Positions 47,476 through 57,102 are shown, counted from the stretch's first letter. The stretch is DNA of 64,000 bases from Vreelandella zhanjiangensis DSM 21076 (GCF_000377665.1 NZ_KB898655.1:715-64714), one strand, 5' to 3'. Notes: a model not told the origin generated them from the letters alone. Numbers and translations are program-made.

Positions 47476-47634
47476 CTACAAAAGCCAATGTGCCAACACG
47501 GCAGATAAACCGACCACCAGCGCCGTTACCACAGCGACCGTTACCACCCGATCCAGCCAGCGGTCTAACCACCGGTCAACCGATGCCTTCTTGGGCTGGC
47601 GCCGCGTAGCACCGTGCCGCCCTTGCCGCGCCAT
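47476..47634 (-). CDS. 52-residue single-span membrane protein
   Basis: ATG 47634 has GAGCGAGG six bases upstream; an ATG two codons earlier is too close to that site. A strongly basic N-terminus (MARQGRHGATRRQPKKAS) and amphipathic WLDRWLDR precede one membrane helix at about 30-52 (VVTVAVVTALVVGLSAVLAHW), ending at once after it. It lies between the BCCT and MFS genes, same strand. I do not recognise it. Codon use and the orderly helix make it more likely than not to be real. Confidence 0.5.
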   Translation of the reverse strand: MARQGRHGATRRQPKKASVDRWLDRWLDRVVTVAVVTALVVGLSAVLAHWLL

Positions 47635-47683
47635 CAGCATCCTCGCTCCATGTGTCTGCTCCTGAAGGCCTGATTAAGTTCAT

Positions 47684-49309
47684 CTAGCGATTAATGCGTC
47701 GATTAATAACGTTGGGCGCACGACGTAGTCGCTCCTCTTCGCCCATCTGCTCAGCTTCAAAGGCGTCAGCACCCACGGGCGTTTCACCGTGACGACGATA
47801 AAGCTGCGTCAGCATGGCCTTACGATCAGCGCGTAGCTCACGCACCAGCACGATAACCATCATATACAGAATAAAGGTAAACGGTAGTGCCGAAAGCACC
47901 GCCGCCGATTGAAGCCCTGAAAGACCGCCAGCCACAATCAGTGTCAAGCAGATGGCGGCGATCAATACCCCCCAGATAACGCGCTTATAAAGCGGTGGGT
48001 TAATCGAACCATTATCGGTCATTTGTGCCACGATATACGAGGCCGAGTCCGCCGATGTCACCAGGAAAATAAAGATGAGCATCATGGCAACCACCGAAAG
48101 CACGCCGGAGAACGGCATCAGGTCAAACATCGCAAATAACGCTACCGTAATATTGTCCTGAGTAGCGGCCGCCAGCCCAATATTATCTCCATTAAGCTCC
48201 ATGTTAAGCGCCGCGCCACCGAACACCCCGATCCACAGGCAGGCCAGCAGCGGCGGCACTAACAATACGCCAAACACATACTCTTTGATGGTACGTCCAC
48301 GTGATACACGAGCAATGAATGTGCCGACAAACGGTGACCAGGCAATTACCCAGGCCCAATAGAAAATCGTCCAGCTGCTCGCCCATTCATTGTCGCTATA
48401 CGGCGAAATACGCAGGCTCATACCGATGAAGTTTTGCAGGTAATCGCCAATCCCCAGCGTAATGGTTTCCAGAATGGCAATCGTAGGCCCGGTTACCAGT
48501 ACATAGACCATTAAACCAATACACAGCGCCATATTAAGGTTTGAAAGGCGCTTAATGCCTTTATCAAGTCCTGACCAGGTCGATGCCATATACGCGCAGA
48601 ACATCACAAATAAAATAACGAATTGCCAAAACCCATTTTCAGGCAGGCCAAAGACGGCATTCAAGCCGCCATTCATTTGTAATACCCCAAGGCCTAGCGA
48701 GGTAGCCACCCCCATCACAGTGGCAACCACCGCGAAGACATCCAGCCACGCAGCATAAGGGCGTAGACGAGGTTTTTTTGCCGTTACTGATGAAAGCACC
48801 GACGATACAAGCCCCGCCTGGCCTTTACGAAACTGGAAATAGGCGATGATTAAGCCAACCACGGAGAACGCGGCCCACTGGTGGATGCCCCAGTTAAAAT
48901 AGCTGTATTGAATCGCATAGCGTGCTGCGGCCTGTGTCTCTGCGGTCACGTCACCGTAAGGCGGCTCAATATAGTGCGTCATGGGCTCAGCCATGCCATA
49001 AAATACTAGCCCCACGCCAAATCCGGCGGCCAGCAGCATACTGATCCATGAAAAGAAGCTGTAGTTGGGCGTGCTGTCCTGTGGCCCTAAGCGTACCTTT
49101 CCATATTTGCTGAACGCCAAGCCGAATAGAAACACTACAAAGCCAAACACCGAAAACAGATAAAACCAGCCGAATAGTCGAGTAACAGTGCCTAATGCCG
49201 TTTCAGCGGCGCTCGCGAAACCTTCTGGAAAGGCCGCCCCCACCACTACCAAGCTGAAAATAATGACGGTCGATGCAATAAATACCGACTTTCCTCCATG
49301 ATTTGCCAT
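47684..49309 (-). CDS. BCCT-family betaine/choline/carnitine transporter
   Basis: 541 residues, about 12 membrane helices. Family signature FYWAWVIAWSPFVGTFIARVSRGRTIKEY region near 308-335 (seen as WAWVIAWSPFVGTFIARVSR), plus FGVGLVFYGMAEPMTHY near 97 and FNWGIHQWAAFSVVGL near 140. BCCT carriers take up compatible solutes such as glycine betaine or choline with Na+ or H+, central to salt tolerance. The C-terminal tail is short, so osmosensing by a long tail as in BetP is not evident. Substrate not predictable from motifs. Confidence 0.93.
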   Translation of the reverse strand: MANHGGKSVFIASTVIIFSLVVVGAAFPEGFASAAETALGTVTRLFGWFYLFSVFGFVVFLFGLAFSKYGKVRLGPQDSTPNYSFFSWISMLLAAGFGVGLVFYGMAEPMTHYIEPPYGDVTAETQAAARYAIQYSYFNWGIHQWAAFSVVGLIIAYFQFRKGQAGLVSSVLSSVTAKKPRLRPYAAWLDVFAVVATVMGVATSLGLGVLQMNGGLNAVFGLPENGFWQFVILFVMFCAYMASTWSGLDKGIKRLSNLNMALCIGLMVYVLVTGPTIAILETITLGIGDYLQNFIGMSLRISPYSDNEWASSWTIFYWAWVIAWSPFVGTFIARVSRGRTIKEYVFGVLLVPPLLACLWIGVFGGAALNMELNGDNIGLAAATQDNITVALFAMFDLMPFSGVLSVVAMMLIFIFLVTSADSASYIVAQMTDNGSINPPLYKRVIWGVLIAAICLTLIVAGGLSGLQSAAVLSALPFTFILYMMVIVLVRELRADRKAMLTQLYRRHGETPVGADAFEAEQMGEEERLRRAPNVINRRINR

Positions 49310-49432
49310 ACCCCCTCCCTTAAATAAGCATTCGATCTGAAACTGAGCACAAACTTGTATAACCCTAGCGGCTTAACGGCGTTTATGTACAGTCTTCGTC
49401 TCATTTAAGAAGCAAATGCAAATTAAGCATGT

Positions 49433-49472
49433 CTACCAATATGATTCAAAACATATCTGGTAGGTATATTGG
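49433..49472. promoter_or_regulatory. Overlapping inverted repeats upstream of the BCCT gene
   Basis: CTACCAATATG (49433-49443) pairs with CATATcTGGTAG (49452-49463), one base bulged. CCAATAT (49436-49442) can instead pair with ATATTGG (49466-49472). They sit 124-163 bp before the BCCT start and beyond the MCP gene end. Possible operator or leader structure; function unknown. Confidence 0.35.
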
Positions 49473-49534
49473 AAGGCGACTCTCCACGTTCACTGCACCA
49501 AAACAGGGAGACCTGGCTTGTTCAGAGGCGTAAA

Positions 49535-49551
49535 AGCACCCCTTTGGTGCT
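49535..49551 (-). terminator. Terminator overlapping the MCP stop codon
   Basis: On the minus strand AGCACC-aaagg-GGTGCT followed by TTTTA; the stem begins inside the TAG stop of the MCP/Cache gene. A compact Rho-independent terminator. Confidence 0.6.
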
Positions 49552-50593
49552 AAACGCTGCGTTTCATTGAAGCATCGTCAAGGCAGTATTCCACGACTCC
49601 CAGCCAGCCTAAACCACGATAGGTTTCATATCCCGGCGTTTCAGCAAAGCTTACCAAACGGCCTTCATCTTGATAGTAACCACGTACTTCATTTTTGCGC
49701 TGTAACGGATAGCGGCTGCCAACTGCCTGTTGCTGCGTATCCGCGATAATCCGATAATCTGAATCCAAAAGCATGATACGGCTCAATGCACGCTCTTCTT
49801 GCGTCAAGCCCACGCCTTCGACCACTGCTTTTGCCTGAGGCGTCCAGTCAAAGAAAATCCCCAAAACGCCGGTCACGGCGCCGTTACTTTTACCGCCCGC
49901 CCGAATCGCCGTGGCGTATGTGGCAACTGATGCATCATCCAATAGAGAGTTTTGTTCCACATCGCTCACGACAAAAGCGTCACCATCAGTGGTTTTCATG
50001 GCCCGCTTGAACCAAGCAGTATCCGCCACATTTTTGCCTTTGACCCCTGGGTAACGGTCAGGCCGACCACTGGTGATGATGTTGCCCTTTGTATCCACGA
50101 CCCACAGATCAAGATAGACCGTATACGAGCGCAGAATGGTCGCCAGGCGCAGGCTTGCGTAGTCACAGCGCGCTGTACTGGGCTCTGCAACGGCATCAAC
50201 CATCGCACTGTCTGTCGCCCACCAGCGCACGTCACACGAACGCTCAAATAAATTACGGTCAATAATCTCGACGGCATTTAGGGCGATATCGGTGAAGCGC
50301 TGCCCGCGAAAGTCGTTCACCATACTGGTGCCTGCAGTTTCGATGCTTTCAGTGTGCTGCTCCACCTGATGACGAAAATCACGGGCAATTTCACTGATTC
50401 CGCCGGATACGCGACCCATTTCCTGCGCCACCACTGAAAATGCGGCCCCACTGCTTCCCGCGCGAGCCGCCTCAATCCGCGCATTCAAGGTTAATATCTC
50501 GGTTTGCTGCATGATTTTTTCGATCATGCCGATTTTTTCCCGAGTAATGGTGGCGATATCGTAAGCAATTTTTAAGACGTTGTTATCTTGCAT
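49550..50593 (-). CDS. Soluble MCP-tip protein with C-terminal Cache sensor
   Basis: 347 residues from ATG 50593 with AAGGA seven bases upstream. Residues about 1-100 are a shortened chemoreceptor signalling hairpin; its tip reads TLNARIEAARAGSSGAAFSV, close to the CheA/CheW-binding consensus. Residues about 115-340 resemble a double-Cache sensor (CDVRWWATDSAMVDAV; VYLDLWVVDTKGNIITSGRP; WFKRAMKTTDGDAFVVSDV). No membrane helix or signal peptide is present, so the sensor is cytoplasmic and follows rather than precedes the signalling part, the reverse of normal receptors. No chemotaxis gene is nearby. Confidence 0.8.
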   Translation of the reverse strand: MQDNNVLKIAYDIATITREKIGMIEKIMQQTEILTLNARIEAARAGSSGAAFSVVAQEMGRVSGGISEIARDFRHQVEQHTESIETAGTSMVNDFRGQRFTDIALNAVEIIDRNLFERSCDVRWWATDSAMVDAVAEPSTARCDYASLRLATILRSYTVYLDLWVVDTKGNIITSGRPDRYPGVKGKNVADTAWFKRAMKTTDGDAFVVSDVEQNSLLDDASVATYATAIRAGGKSNGAVTGVLGIFFDWTPQAKAVVEGVGLTQEERALSRIMLLDSDYRIIADTQQQAVGSRYPLQRKNEVRGYYQDEGRLVSFAETPGYETYRGLGWLGVVEYCLDDASMKRSV

Positions 50594-50742
50594 GAGCGTT
50601 CCTTTTGTTAGGCGGTTCAAGGCAACCCACCTTCCCCTAGTAGTTACAAAGCAAGATATGCGCCAGCTCTCAGTGAACTTGCCTGGTTAACGACGTTCCA
50701 ATAACTGTGTTCCAATAGGGACAAACGACGATGGAGGCTCTT

Positions 50743-51099
50743 ATGCCACAGATGAATCGCAACCAACGCAATGCCGCCTGGCAAGCTGCTAATCAGTGGC
50801 GCGCCCGCGCTGCACAGTCACAACCTACCGGGTTGATGGGCAGCTTGAAGCTACTTTTAACGTGGCTGGCATTTGGTGTATTGATGGTGGTTGGCGTAGT
50901 GTTCGGCCTGTTTTTTCTTTTGATTGGCTGGGCCATGATGCCGTTTGTACGCCATAAGATGAAAAAGCGCATGGAGCAGATGCGTGCAGATCAAGCTCAA
51001 GATATTGGCGGAGGTTATGCCGAACCTCAATCACGCCAACCCCCGCAGGATGCCTTAGAAGGTAGCTTTGAAGTAAAAGAGCAAACATCTCGCGATTAA
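50743..51099 (+). CDS. Single-span membrane protein of unknown function
   Basis: 118 residues from ATG 50743, which has GGAGG five bases upstream; an ATG at 50731 overlaps that site. Gln/Asn/Ala-rich N-terminus (NRNQRNAAWQAANQW), a hydrophobic region at about 35-66 long enough for one or two helices (LLLTWLAFGVLMVVGVVFGL), then basic KMKKRMEQMR and a polar tail. Divergent from the MCP/Cache gene across 149 bp. No recognised family. Confidence 0.7.
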   Translation: MPQMNRNQRNAAWQAANQWRARAAQSQPTGLMGSLKLLLTWLAFGVLMVVGVVFGLFFLLIGWAMMPFVRHKMKKRMEQMRADQAQDIGGGYAEPQSRQPPQDALEGSFEVKEQTSRD

Positions 51100-51175
51100 G
51101 GCCATTTACTTTTAGTGTTTTTACCTGCCTTTTCTATATTACCTATCAATGGCTTACATTACTGATACGCCGCCT

Positions 51176-52069
51176 TTAAAGCGGCGCATACACCCATGTA
51201 AAAGCAGCCGCTAAAATGAGCGGCATCACGATTAGACTACCCAAGTTACCGATCAGCACCAGCGAGGCGACTTTCTGCGGTGCGAGCTTAAACTGCTCGG
51301 CGACCAGATAATTTAATACCGCAGGCGGTAGCGCGGAAAAAATCAGCAGCACCGCGGTTTGTAGAGGATTCAGTGGCAGTAACCACATTAATGGCAGGGC
51401 AATGATCAACCCTGAAAGCGGGCACAGTATCGCCCCCAGCAGCCCCGTTCGCCAGTCGCTGAAATCCACCTCAAGTAGCCGAACACCCAGGGCAAACAGC
51501 ATTAACGGAATGCTTACTCCGCCCAGCATATGCATGGCTTCCAGCAGCCACCCCGGCAGCAGCACACCGCTCATATTGATTAAAAGCCCAGCCAGACTAG
51601 CCGCTACAATCGGCATACGCAGGATATGCCACATCGAGGTGCGCGGATTTATCATGTAAAGGCCTACCGAAAAATGCAGCACCATTTCTACGATAAAGAT
51701 CACCACCGCCGCGGGTAAAGCTGCCTCACCAAAGGCCAGTACCAGTAACGGCACCCCCATATTGCCCGTGTTATTGAACATCATGGGTGGCAAGAAGGTT
51801 TTTATATCCAACTTTAGCCAAGTCGCCAACGGCCAAAGTATCAGCCCCGACCCCAATACAACGGCGGCAGCGGCGAAGGCAAGCCATGCGTAATCGGCAA
51901 GCGGCGCCTGGCGGTCCGCTAATACCGCGAATACTAATAGTGGAACGAACAGTTCCATATTCAGAGTATTCAGGCTGCGAATATCGGGCGTCCGAAAGCG
52001 CCTGTAAGCCGCTCCACAGCCTGAAATCAAAAACACCGGTAGCAGTGTTGCCAGAATATGCGCAGTCAT
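51176..52069 (-). CDS. AEC-family transporter
   Basis: 297 residues from ATG 52069 with GAGGTGG upstream. Ten predicted helices in the auxin-efflux-carrier pattern; FNNTGNMGVPLLVLAFG near 90-106 and LPPAVLNYLVAEQF near 250 are the AEC motifs at the two helix breaks. Bacterial members move malate, malonate or other organic acids; substrate unknown here. A CGCCGC/GCGGCG inverted repeat (51168-51186) covers the stop codon. Confidence 0.88.
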   Translation of the reverse strand: MTAHILATLLPVFLISGCGAAYRRFRTPDIRSLNTLNMELFVPLLVFAVLADRQAPLADYAWLAFAAAAVVLGSGLILWPLATWLKLDIKTFLPPMMFNNTGNMGVPLLVLAFGEAALPAAVVIFIVEMVLHFSVGLYMINPRTSMWHILRMPIVAASLAGLLINMSGVLLPGWLLEAMHMLGGVSIPLMLFALGVRLLEVDFSDWRTGLLGAILCPLSGLIIALPLMWLLPLNPLQTAVLLIFSALPPAVLNYLVAEQFKLAPQKVASLVLIGNLGSLIVMPLILAAAFTWVYAPL

Positions 52070-52192
52070 GCGCCCCACCTCAACCAACGCCTGTGCATTG
52101 CCCTGCCTCATTGTTTTTATTGACCATGCTGTTATTACTTACCCTGTTTTTGATTGCGCCGTTATGGATCTCGTTACTGGCTATGCGTAACG

Positions 52193-55147
52193 CTAAGGTT
52201 CCAGAAAGCGCTGCCATAACGCGTTGACTGCCGTGCGATGCTCTTTAAAATCGTCGGCCTTGCCAATCGCTTTTTCACCGGTAAGTGCTGCGCGGTGGGT
52301 ACGGCTACGGTAGGCCAGATAGGCGTCTTTTAGCTGCTCGGCTTCCTGTGAGGGTAAGTGCCCACTGTCAGCCAACGTTTCTAAAATACGGATATTATCG
52401 CTGTAGGTCTGCAATGCCGGCGTCTGATTAGTAAGTGCTAACACCGCGTACTGGCAGAGAAACTCAATATCGACCATGCCGCCCGCGTCGTGCTTGAGAT
52501 TAAAACCGCTCTCCTGAGATTTACTGCCAAGGTGGTCGCGCATCTTATGGCGCATCTTGACAACATCATCGCGTAAGGCGGGAATCTCTCGCTTGCGGCT
52601 TAATATATCGCCCCGCACCTGATCAAACCGTTTGGCAAGCGCGCGGCTACCGGCCACTACCCGAGCGCGGACCAGCGCCTGATGCTCCCAGGTCCAGGCA
52701 TTCTGCTGCTGGTAATCGGCGAAGGCATCAAGCGAGGTAACCAATAACCCTGCATTGCCTGAAGGACGTAAGCGCATATCCACCTCATACAGACTGCCCG
52801 CCGGTGTCACGGCGGTTAGCAGATGAATAATCCGCTGGCCCAACCGGGTGAAAAACAGCGGCGTTTCAATCGGCCGCGGGCCGTCGGTGGTGCCTTTACC
52901 ATCGCTATCATGTAGAAAAACCAGATCCAGATCAGAGCCATATCCAAGCTCGATTCCCCCCAACTTGCCGTAGCCGATAATCAGAAAGGCCGGCTCGCCA
53001 GCATCTAATCCCTCCGGCACACCGTGTTTACGGGTCACGTGCTTCCAAGCCATCACCAGAACGGCGTCCAGGATTACTTCTGCGATATAGGTTAAGTAAT
53101 CGCTTACTTTCATTAGATGACGCGTGCCCGCAACATCTGAGGCGGCCACATGGAGCATTTGGGCATGTTTAAACACACGTAGTGCCTCTAACTGCGCTTC
53201 TTCGTCATCTTCTGGAATCCGGTTGAGGGTTTGGCGCAGCTCATCGGCCAGGCGTGTTTTATCAGCGGGGGTATACAGGGTTTCAGGGGTTAATAGCTCA
53301 TCAAGCAGAATGGGATAGCGAGCCAGCTGTGTGGCAATCCAGGGGCTTGCCGCGCATAGGTGCATCAGGTGCTCAAGGGCCTGGGGGTTTTCACGCAGCA
53401 GCGCCAGGTAAGCGGTACGTCGCAGTACCGACTCAATCAGTGGCTGCACACGCGAAAGCGCGGTATCCGGCGTATCGTTTTCAGCCACGGCGGCCAGTAA
53501 AAGCGGCATAAGTGCGTCAAGGCGCTCAAAACCGATCCTCTGCATGCTTTGTACCTGGCGCGATTGATACAGACTCTGCAGGCGTTTAAGGACTTTTTCC
53601 GGTTCGGCGAATCCCGAGTCGCTCAAGTAGGCAATGGCCTCATCCTGTTCCAGCTCATTGCGCCAGATTAACCGCCATTGAGCAGGTGCCAAGCGGCTAT
53701 CATCGTTGGCGTCCTGTGCTTCCTCTTCCGGGTCGGCGATCACCGCATCAAAATGCTGGCGCACACGTTCGCGCACCTTATCAAGCTGCTCGACAAAATG
53801 CGCCCAGCTTGCATAGCCCATGGCAAAGGCGACGCGGGCCTGATCAGACTCATCGGTAGGCAGCATTTGCGTCTGGCGATCTTCAAGGGCCTGGATCACA
53901 TGCTCGATATCACGCAGAAAAGCGTAGTCAGGTAGCAGCTCATCGACTACCGCCTGAGGCAGCAGGCCCAGTTCCGGCAGGCGTGTTAAGGCCGTCTGTA
54001 ATGAGGTCACCTGCAGTTCGGTGTCACGGCCGCCACGAATCAGTTGGAATGCCTGAACCACGAACTCCACTTCGCGAATACCGCCAGGGCCGAGCTTGAT
54101 ATTGCTCTGCATGCCCTTGCGCTTCACTTCGCGGTTAATCATGGCTTTTAACTCGCGCAGCGACTCAATAGCACCAAAATCAAGGTAACGCCGATACACA
54201 AACGGACGTAGGCTTGTCAATAGCTCAAAGCCTGCGTCTATATCGCCGGCTACCGGGCGGGCCTTGAGCATGGCGTAGCGTTCCCACTCGCGCCCCTGAT
54301 CCTGGTAATAGCTTGAAAGCATGGCAAAGCTGCCCACCAGCGGGCCGCCATCGCCGAGCGGGCGTAAGCGCATATCCACCCGAAACACAAAGCCATCGGC
54401 CGTCATCGCGTCCAGGGCGGCAATCAGCTTTTGCCCCAGCTTGGTGAAATACTCCTGATGCTCTAGCGGCTTACGTCCGCCCTGAGTGTCGCCCTTTTCC
54501 GGAAACGCAAAAATCAGGTCGATGTCAGACGATAGGTTCAGCTCGCCCGCACCCAGCTTGCCCATGCCCAGCACGACTAAGCGTTGGGGCGCGCCATCGG
54601 CACGCGCAGCGGGCAATCCCCAGCGAGGTGCATAAAACGTTTCAAGCCAGCCTAGTGCCGCCTCCAGACAAATTTCGGCGAGCTGGGAAACCGCCTGCGC
54701 GGTGTCCCACATGGTGTAATCATCAGGACGGTTCAAGTCCCGCCACACAATTCCCAACATGCGGGCGCGCCTAAAACGGCGTAATGCGCGCTGCAGCGCC
54801 GCTTCATCTTCAGCGCTTTCCAGGGTGTTTTGCAGCCACTGCTGCTGGTCATTGCGTGCAGGGGCGGCCTCAAGTTCACCGGTCGCGTCGAGCTCTTCTA
54901 ACCATTGGGGATAGCGCGTAAGCGTATCCAGCGCAAAAGTGGATACGCTCAGCACTTTTGCCAACGCCTCACGACGTGACGGAGATAGCTCCTCCCAACT
55001 CGCTGAGGGCAGTGGCTGCTTGGTCATGGAGGCAACGTTGTCAGCTTGACTAAGCGCGTCGTTAAGCCGCTGGCCCGCCTTTTGCGCCACGTACTGAAGC
55101 GTTTCAGGCAGGTTTTCCAAGGGTAAAAACCTATCGTTGAGTTGCAT
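52193..55147 (-). CDS. glnE: Bifunctional glutamine synthetase adenylyltransferase GlnE
   Basis: 984 residues from ATG 55147 with GAGG at five bases; a GTG two codons earlier is possible. Two nucleotidyltransferase domains: the N-terminal one (GMGKLGAGELNLSSDID near 197) removes AMP from glutamine synthetase, and the C-terminal one (GYGKLGGIELGYGSDLDLVF near 720) adds it, in response to PII and glutamine. Both catalytic DxD pairs are intact. No partner gene is adjacent. Confidence 0.96.
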   Translation of the reverse strand: MQLNDRFLPLENLPETLQYVAQKAGQRLNDALSQADNVASMTKQPLPSASWEELSPSRREALAKVLSVSTFALDTLTRYPQWLEELDATGELEAAPARNDQQQWLQNTLESAEDEAALQRALRRFRRARMLGIVWRDLNRPDDYTMWDTAQAVSQLAEICLEAALGWLETFYAPRWGLPAARADGAPQRLVVLGMGKLGAGELNLSSDIDLIFAFPEKGDTQGGRKPLEHQEYFTKLGQKLIAALDAMTADGFVFRVDMRLRPLGDGGPLVGSFAMLSSYYQDQGREWERYAMLKARPVAGDIDAGFELLTSLRPFVYRRYLDFGAIESLRELKAMINREVKRKGMQSNIKLGPGGIREVEFVVQAFQLIRGGRDTELQVTSLQTALTRLPELGLLPQAVVDELLPDYAFLRDIEHVIQALEDRQTQMLPTDESDQARVAFAMGYASWAHFVEQLDKVRERVRQHFDAVIADPEEEAQDANDDSRLAPAQWRLIWRNELEQDEAIAYLSDSGFAEPEKVLKRLQSLYQSRQVQSMQRIGFERLDALMPLLLAAVAENDTPDTALSRVQPLIESVLRRTAYLALLRENPQALEHLMHLCAASPWIATQLARYPILLDELLTPETLYTPADKTRLADELRQTLNRIPEDDEEAQLEALRVFKHAQMLHVAASDVAGTRHLMKVSDYLTYIAEVILDAVLVMAWKHVTRKHGVPEGLDAGEPAFLIIGYGKLGGIELGYGSDLDLVFLHDSDGKGTTDGPRPIETPLFFTRLGQRIIHLLTAVTPAGSLYEVDMRLRPSGNAGLLVTSLDAFADYQQQNAWTWEHQALVRARVVAGSRALAKRFDQVRGDILSRKREIPALRDDVVKMRHKMRDHLGSKSQESGFNLKHDAGGMVDIEFLCQYAVLALTNQTPALQTYSDNIRILETLADSGHLPSQEAEQLKDAYLAYRSRTHRAALTGEKAIGKADDFKEHRTAVNALWQRFLEP

Positions 55148-55175
55148 AATCACCTCACTGCCAAACGCTGAAACG

Positions 55176-55547
55176 CTAGCCGAAGAATTTTTGCCAGCCC
55201 AGGAGCCCCCAGGTAAACCCGGCGATAATCAGCGACAGCATCACGGCTGCCGAGCCGATATCCTTTGCGCGCCCGGAAAGCTCATGATGCTCCGTACCGA
55301 TGCGATCGACGACGTTTTCGATTGCACTATTCAAAAGCTCGACAATCAGTACGAAAAACAGGCTGCCTACCAGCAAAAGCCAGCTGATCGAATCATTACT
55401 GATCCACCAAGCAAACGGTAGCATCACCGCGGCAATACCGACCTCCTGGCGAAAGGCGGCTTCATTTCGAAACGCGGCTTTTAAACCTTTCCACGAGTAA
55501 CGCGTTGAGTGCACCAAATGGGTTAAACCGGTATGCCCTGGTTTCAT
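55176..55547 (-). CDS. dgkA: Diacylglycerol kinase DgkA
   Basis: 123 residues, three membrane helices. ATRYSWKGLKAAFRNEAAF-type N-terminus (here TRYSWKGLKAAFRNEAAFRQ) and the catalytic VELLNSAIENVVDRIGTE near 69-86 with KDIGSAAVML identify it. It recycles diacylglycerol made during periplasmic glucan and lipid A modification. The glnE start is 28 bp after its stop, so they may share a message. Confidence 0.94.
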   Translation of the reverse strand: MKPGHTGLTHLVHSTRYSWKGLKAAFRNEAAFRQEVGIAAVMLPFAWWISNDSISWLLLVGSLFFVLIVELLNSAIENVVDRIGTEHHELSGRAKDIGSAAVMLSLIIAGFTWGLLGWQKFFG

Positions 55548-55580
55548 GCAGGTTGCCTCACCTTTTAAGCGTAGCGGAAA

Positions 55581-57053
55581 TTAATTAGCCAAAATCATCG
55601 TGTCTAAATCGACTGATAAAGGATCAAGCACTTCAGACCAGCTTATATAAGGTGTATTACTGTTACCGTTCACGAATACGCTAAACACGCCCCACCGCCC
55701 CGATGCCGTACGAAAGTAGCCTGCCGCGGCGCGTACCGCAAAGGGCTGGTTCAACGTACCGGTCTTCAGCATCACGTTATTTTGAAACGTGGAGGAGCCA
55801 CGGCGAATAAACCGCATTACGCCGTTCGCGGGCGATTGAAACGCAGCCACAAAGCTTGGAAATAGCGAACTTTGCCGATACATATCCTCCAGCATGACGT
55901 TAACCCCGTGAGCCGAGGTACGGTTTTCGGTGGTCAGCCCGCTGCCGCTATACAGCGTTAATGGCCCGTGCCCCGGCAATTGCTGGGCATAGGCCTCAAT
56001 GGCTGAACCTGCCTGACGCAGCTGGGCCTGCGGGGTTTCCACCAGGTTTAAAGCCAGCACATCGGCCATGTAGTTATTGGAATAGTTCATGGTGCGTAGC
56101 AGAAGCTCTTGTAACGGCTGGCTATCCACGGCGGCTAGGCGTGCCGCACTGCTCAAAGGCTGTGTTGACGTAACACGCCATGGGTCTCTTACGTGGATAC
56201 CCGCCTGATTGAGCATGCCCAAGAGTATCTGCGCGGTCTCTTCGGCGGCGTCGCCCGCACCCCGGTAAACATCCTGGGCCATCGCATTGGTCGAAATCTG
56301 CCCGGTCAAGCGCATTACATCGCCACGCTCATCGGTCACGCGCTCGGCGCTGATTTCAGTCCCGCTATTGGCTGGGCGGGTAATCACCTGATTATCGATA
56401 TCAATAAGCGGCAGTTGGCTATCGCAAAGCGCCGTGCGTGCTGGCTCCCCTGGAATAGCAGAAGGCGCTACGTTGACGCACCAGCTACCAAAATTAACCC
56501 CTGCCGAGGTCAGCGGTGCGCTATAAGCATTGGTTACCCGGGAAAGCGCATTGCAGCGGTCATTGGTGATGCAGTTAACCGGGCCAAAACGCCACTGGCT
56601 GACCACTAACGCACCGTCGACTTCATTAACCCCCGCCATCTGTAAGCGCTGTACCAGGCGCCAGAGGTTTTCCGTGGTTAGCCCCGGGTCACCGCCGCCG
56701 TCAAATACCAGATCCCCACGCAGAATGCCGTTATCGATGGTGCCACTGCTGACCAGTTGGCTGGTAAAGCGGTGCTGCGGGCCAAAACGGTTTAACAATG
56801 CCGCGGCCATATAAGCTTTAGTGACCGATGCCGGGGACATTTGGCGCTCAGGATTAATGCTGCCCAACAGTGCGGGCATATTGGTATCCAGCAGACGCGC
56901 CTCGGCGCTAATTGAAAAGCCTTTTTCCTGCAACTGGCTCAACCGGCTAAAATCGGCCAATGCCGAAGCGCTGGCAGCGAAAGTGGCGGCGGCCACGCTG
57001 GCGATTAATGAACAGCGCCATTGGCGCGCTGCTGCTTTAAAGAAGTACGTCAC
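55581..57053 (-). CDS. dacB: D-Ala-D-Ala carboxypeptidase/endopeptidase DacB (PBP4)
   Basis: 490 residues from a GTG at 57053, which leaves a normal signal peptide ending ASALA near residue 33; the frame is open to 57170 but would overlap the next gene and add an unlikely leader. Active-site motifs of peptidase S13: SVTK at 76-79, SNN in NYSNNYMADVLALN near 310, and KTGTLN near 427. PBP4 trims stem peptides and cuts cross-links in the periplasm. The start lies about 50 bp after the upstream methyltransferase gene. Confidence 0.92.
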   Translation of the reverse strand: MTYFFKAAARQWRCSLIASVAAATFAASASALADFSRLSQLQEKGFSISAEARLLDTNMPALLGSINPERQMSPASVTKAYMAAALLNRFGPQHRFTSQLVSSGTIDNGILRGDLVFDGGGDPGLTTENLWRLVQRLQMAGVNEVDGALVVSQWRFGPVNCITNDRCNALSRVTNAYSAPLTSAGVNFGSWCVNVAPSAIPGEPARTALCDSQLPLIDIDNQVITRPANSGTEISAERVTDERGDVMRLTGQISTNAMAQDVYRGAGDAAEETAQILLGMLNQAGIHVRDPWRVTSTQPLSSAARLAAVDSQPLQELLLRTMNYSNNYMADVLALNLVETPQAQLRQAGSAIEAYAQQLPGHGPLTLYSGSGLTTENRTSAHGVNVMLEDMYRQSSLFPSFVAAFQSPANGVMRFIRRGSSTFQNNVMLKTGTLNQPFAVRAAAGYFRTASGRWGVFSVFVNGNSNTPYISWSEVLDPLSVDLDTMILAN

Positions 57054-57102
57054 TTTTACCTGCCTCAATGTACATTCATTTTGGAAAACACGTGCAGCAT
57101 GA

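Noticed and set aside
52123..52224. 33-codon hydrophobic frame on the plus strand between the AEC and glnE genes
   Set aside because: No ribosome-binding site and it runs into the glnE 3' end; kept as a remote possibility only.
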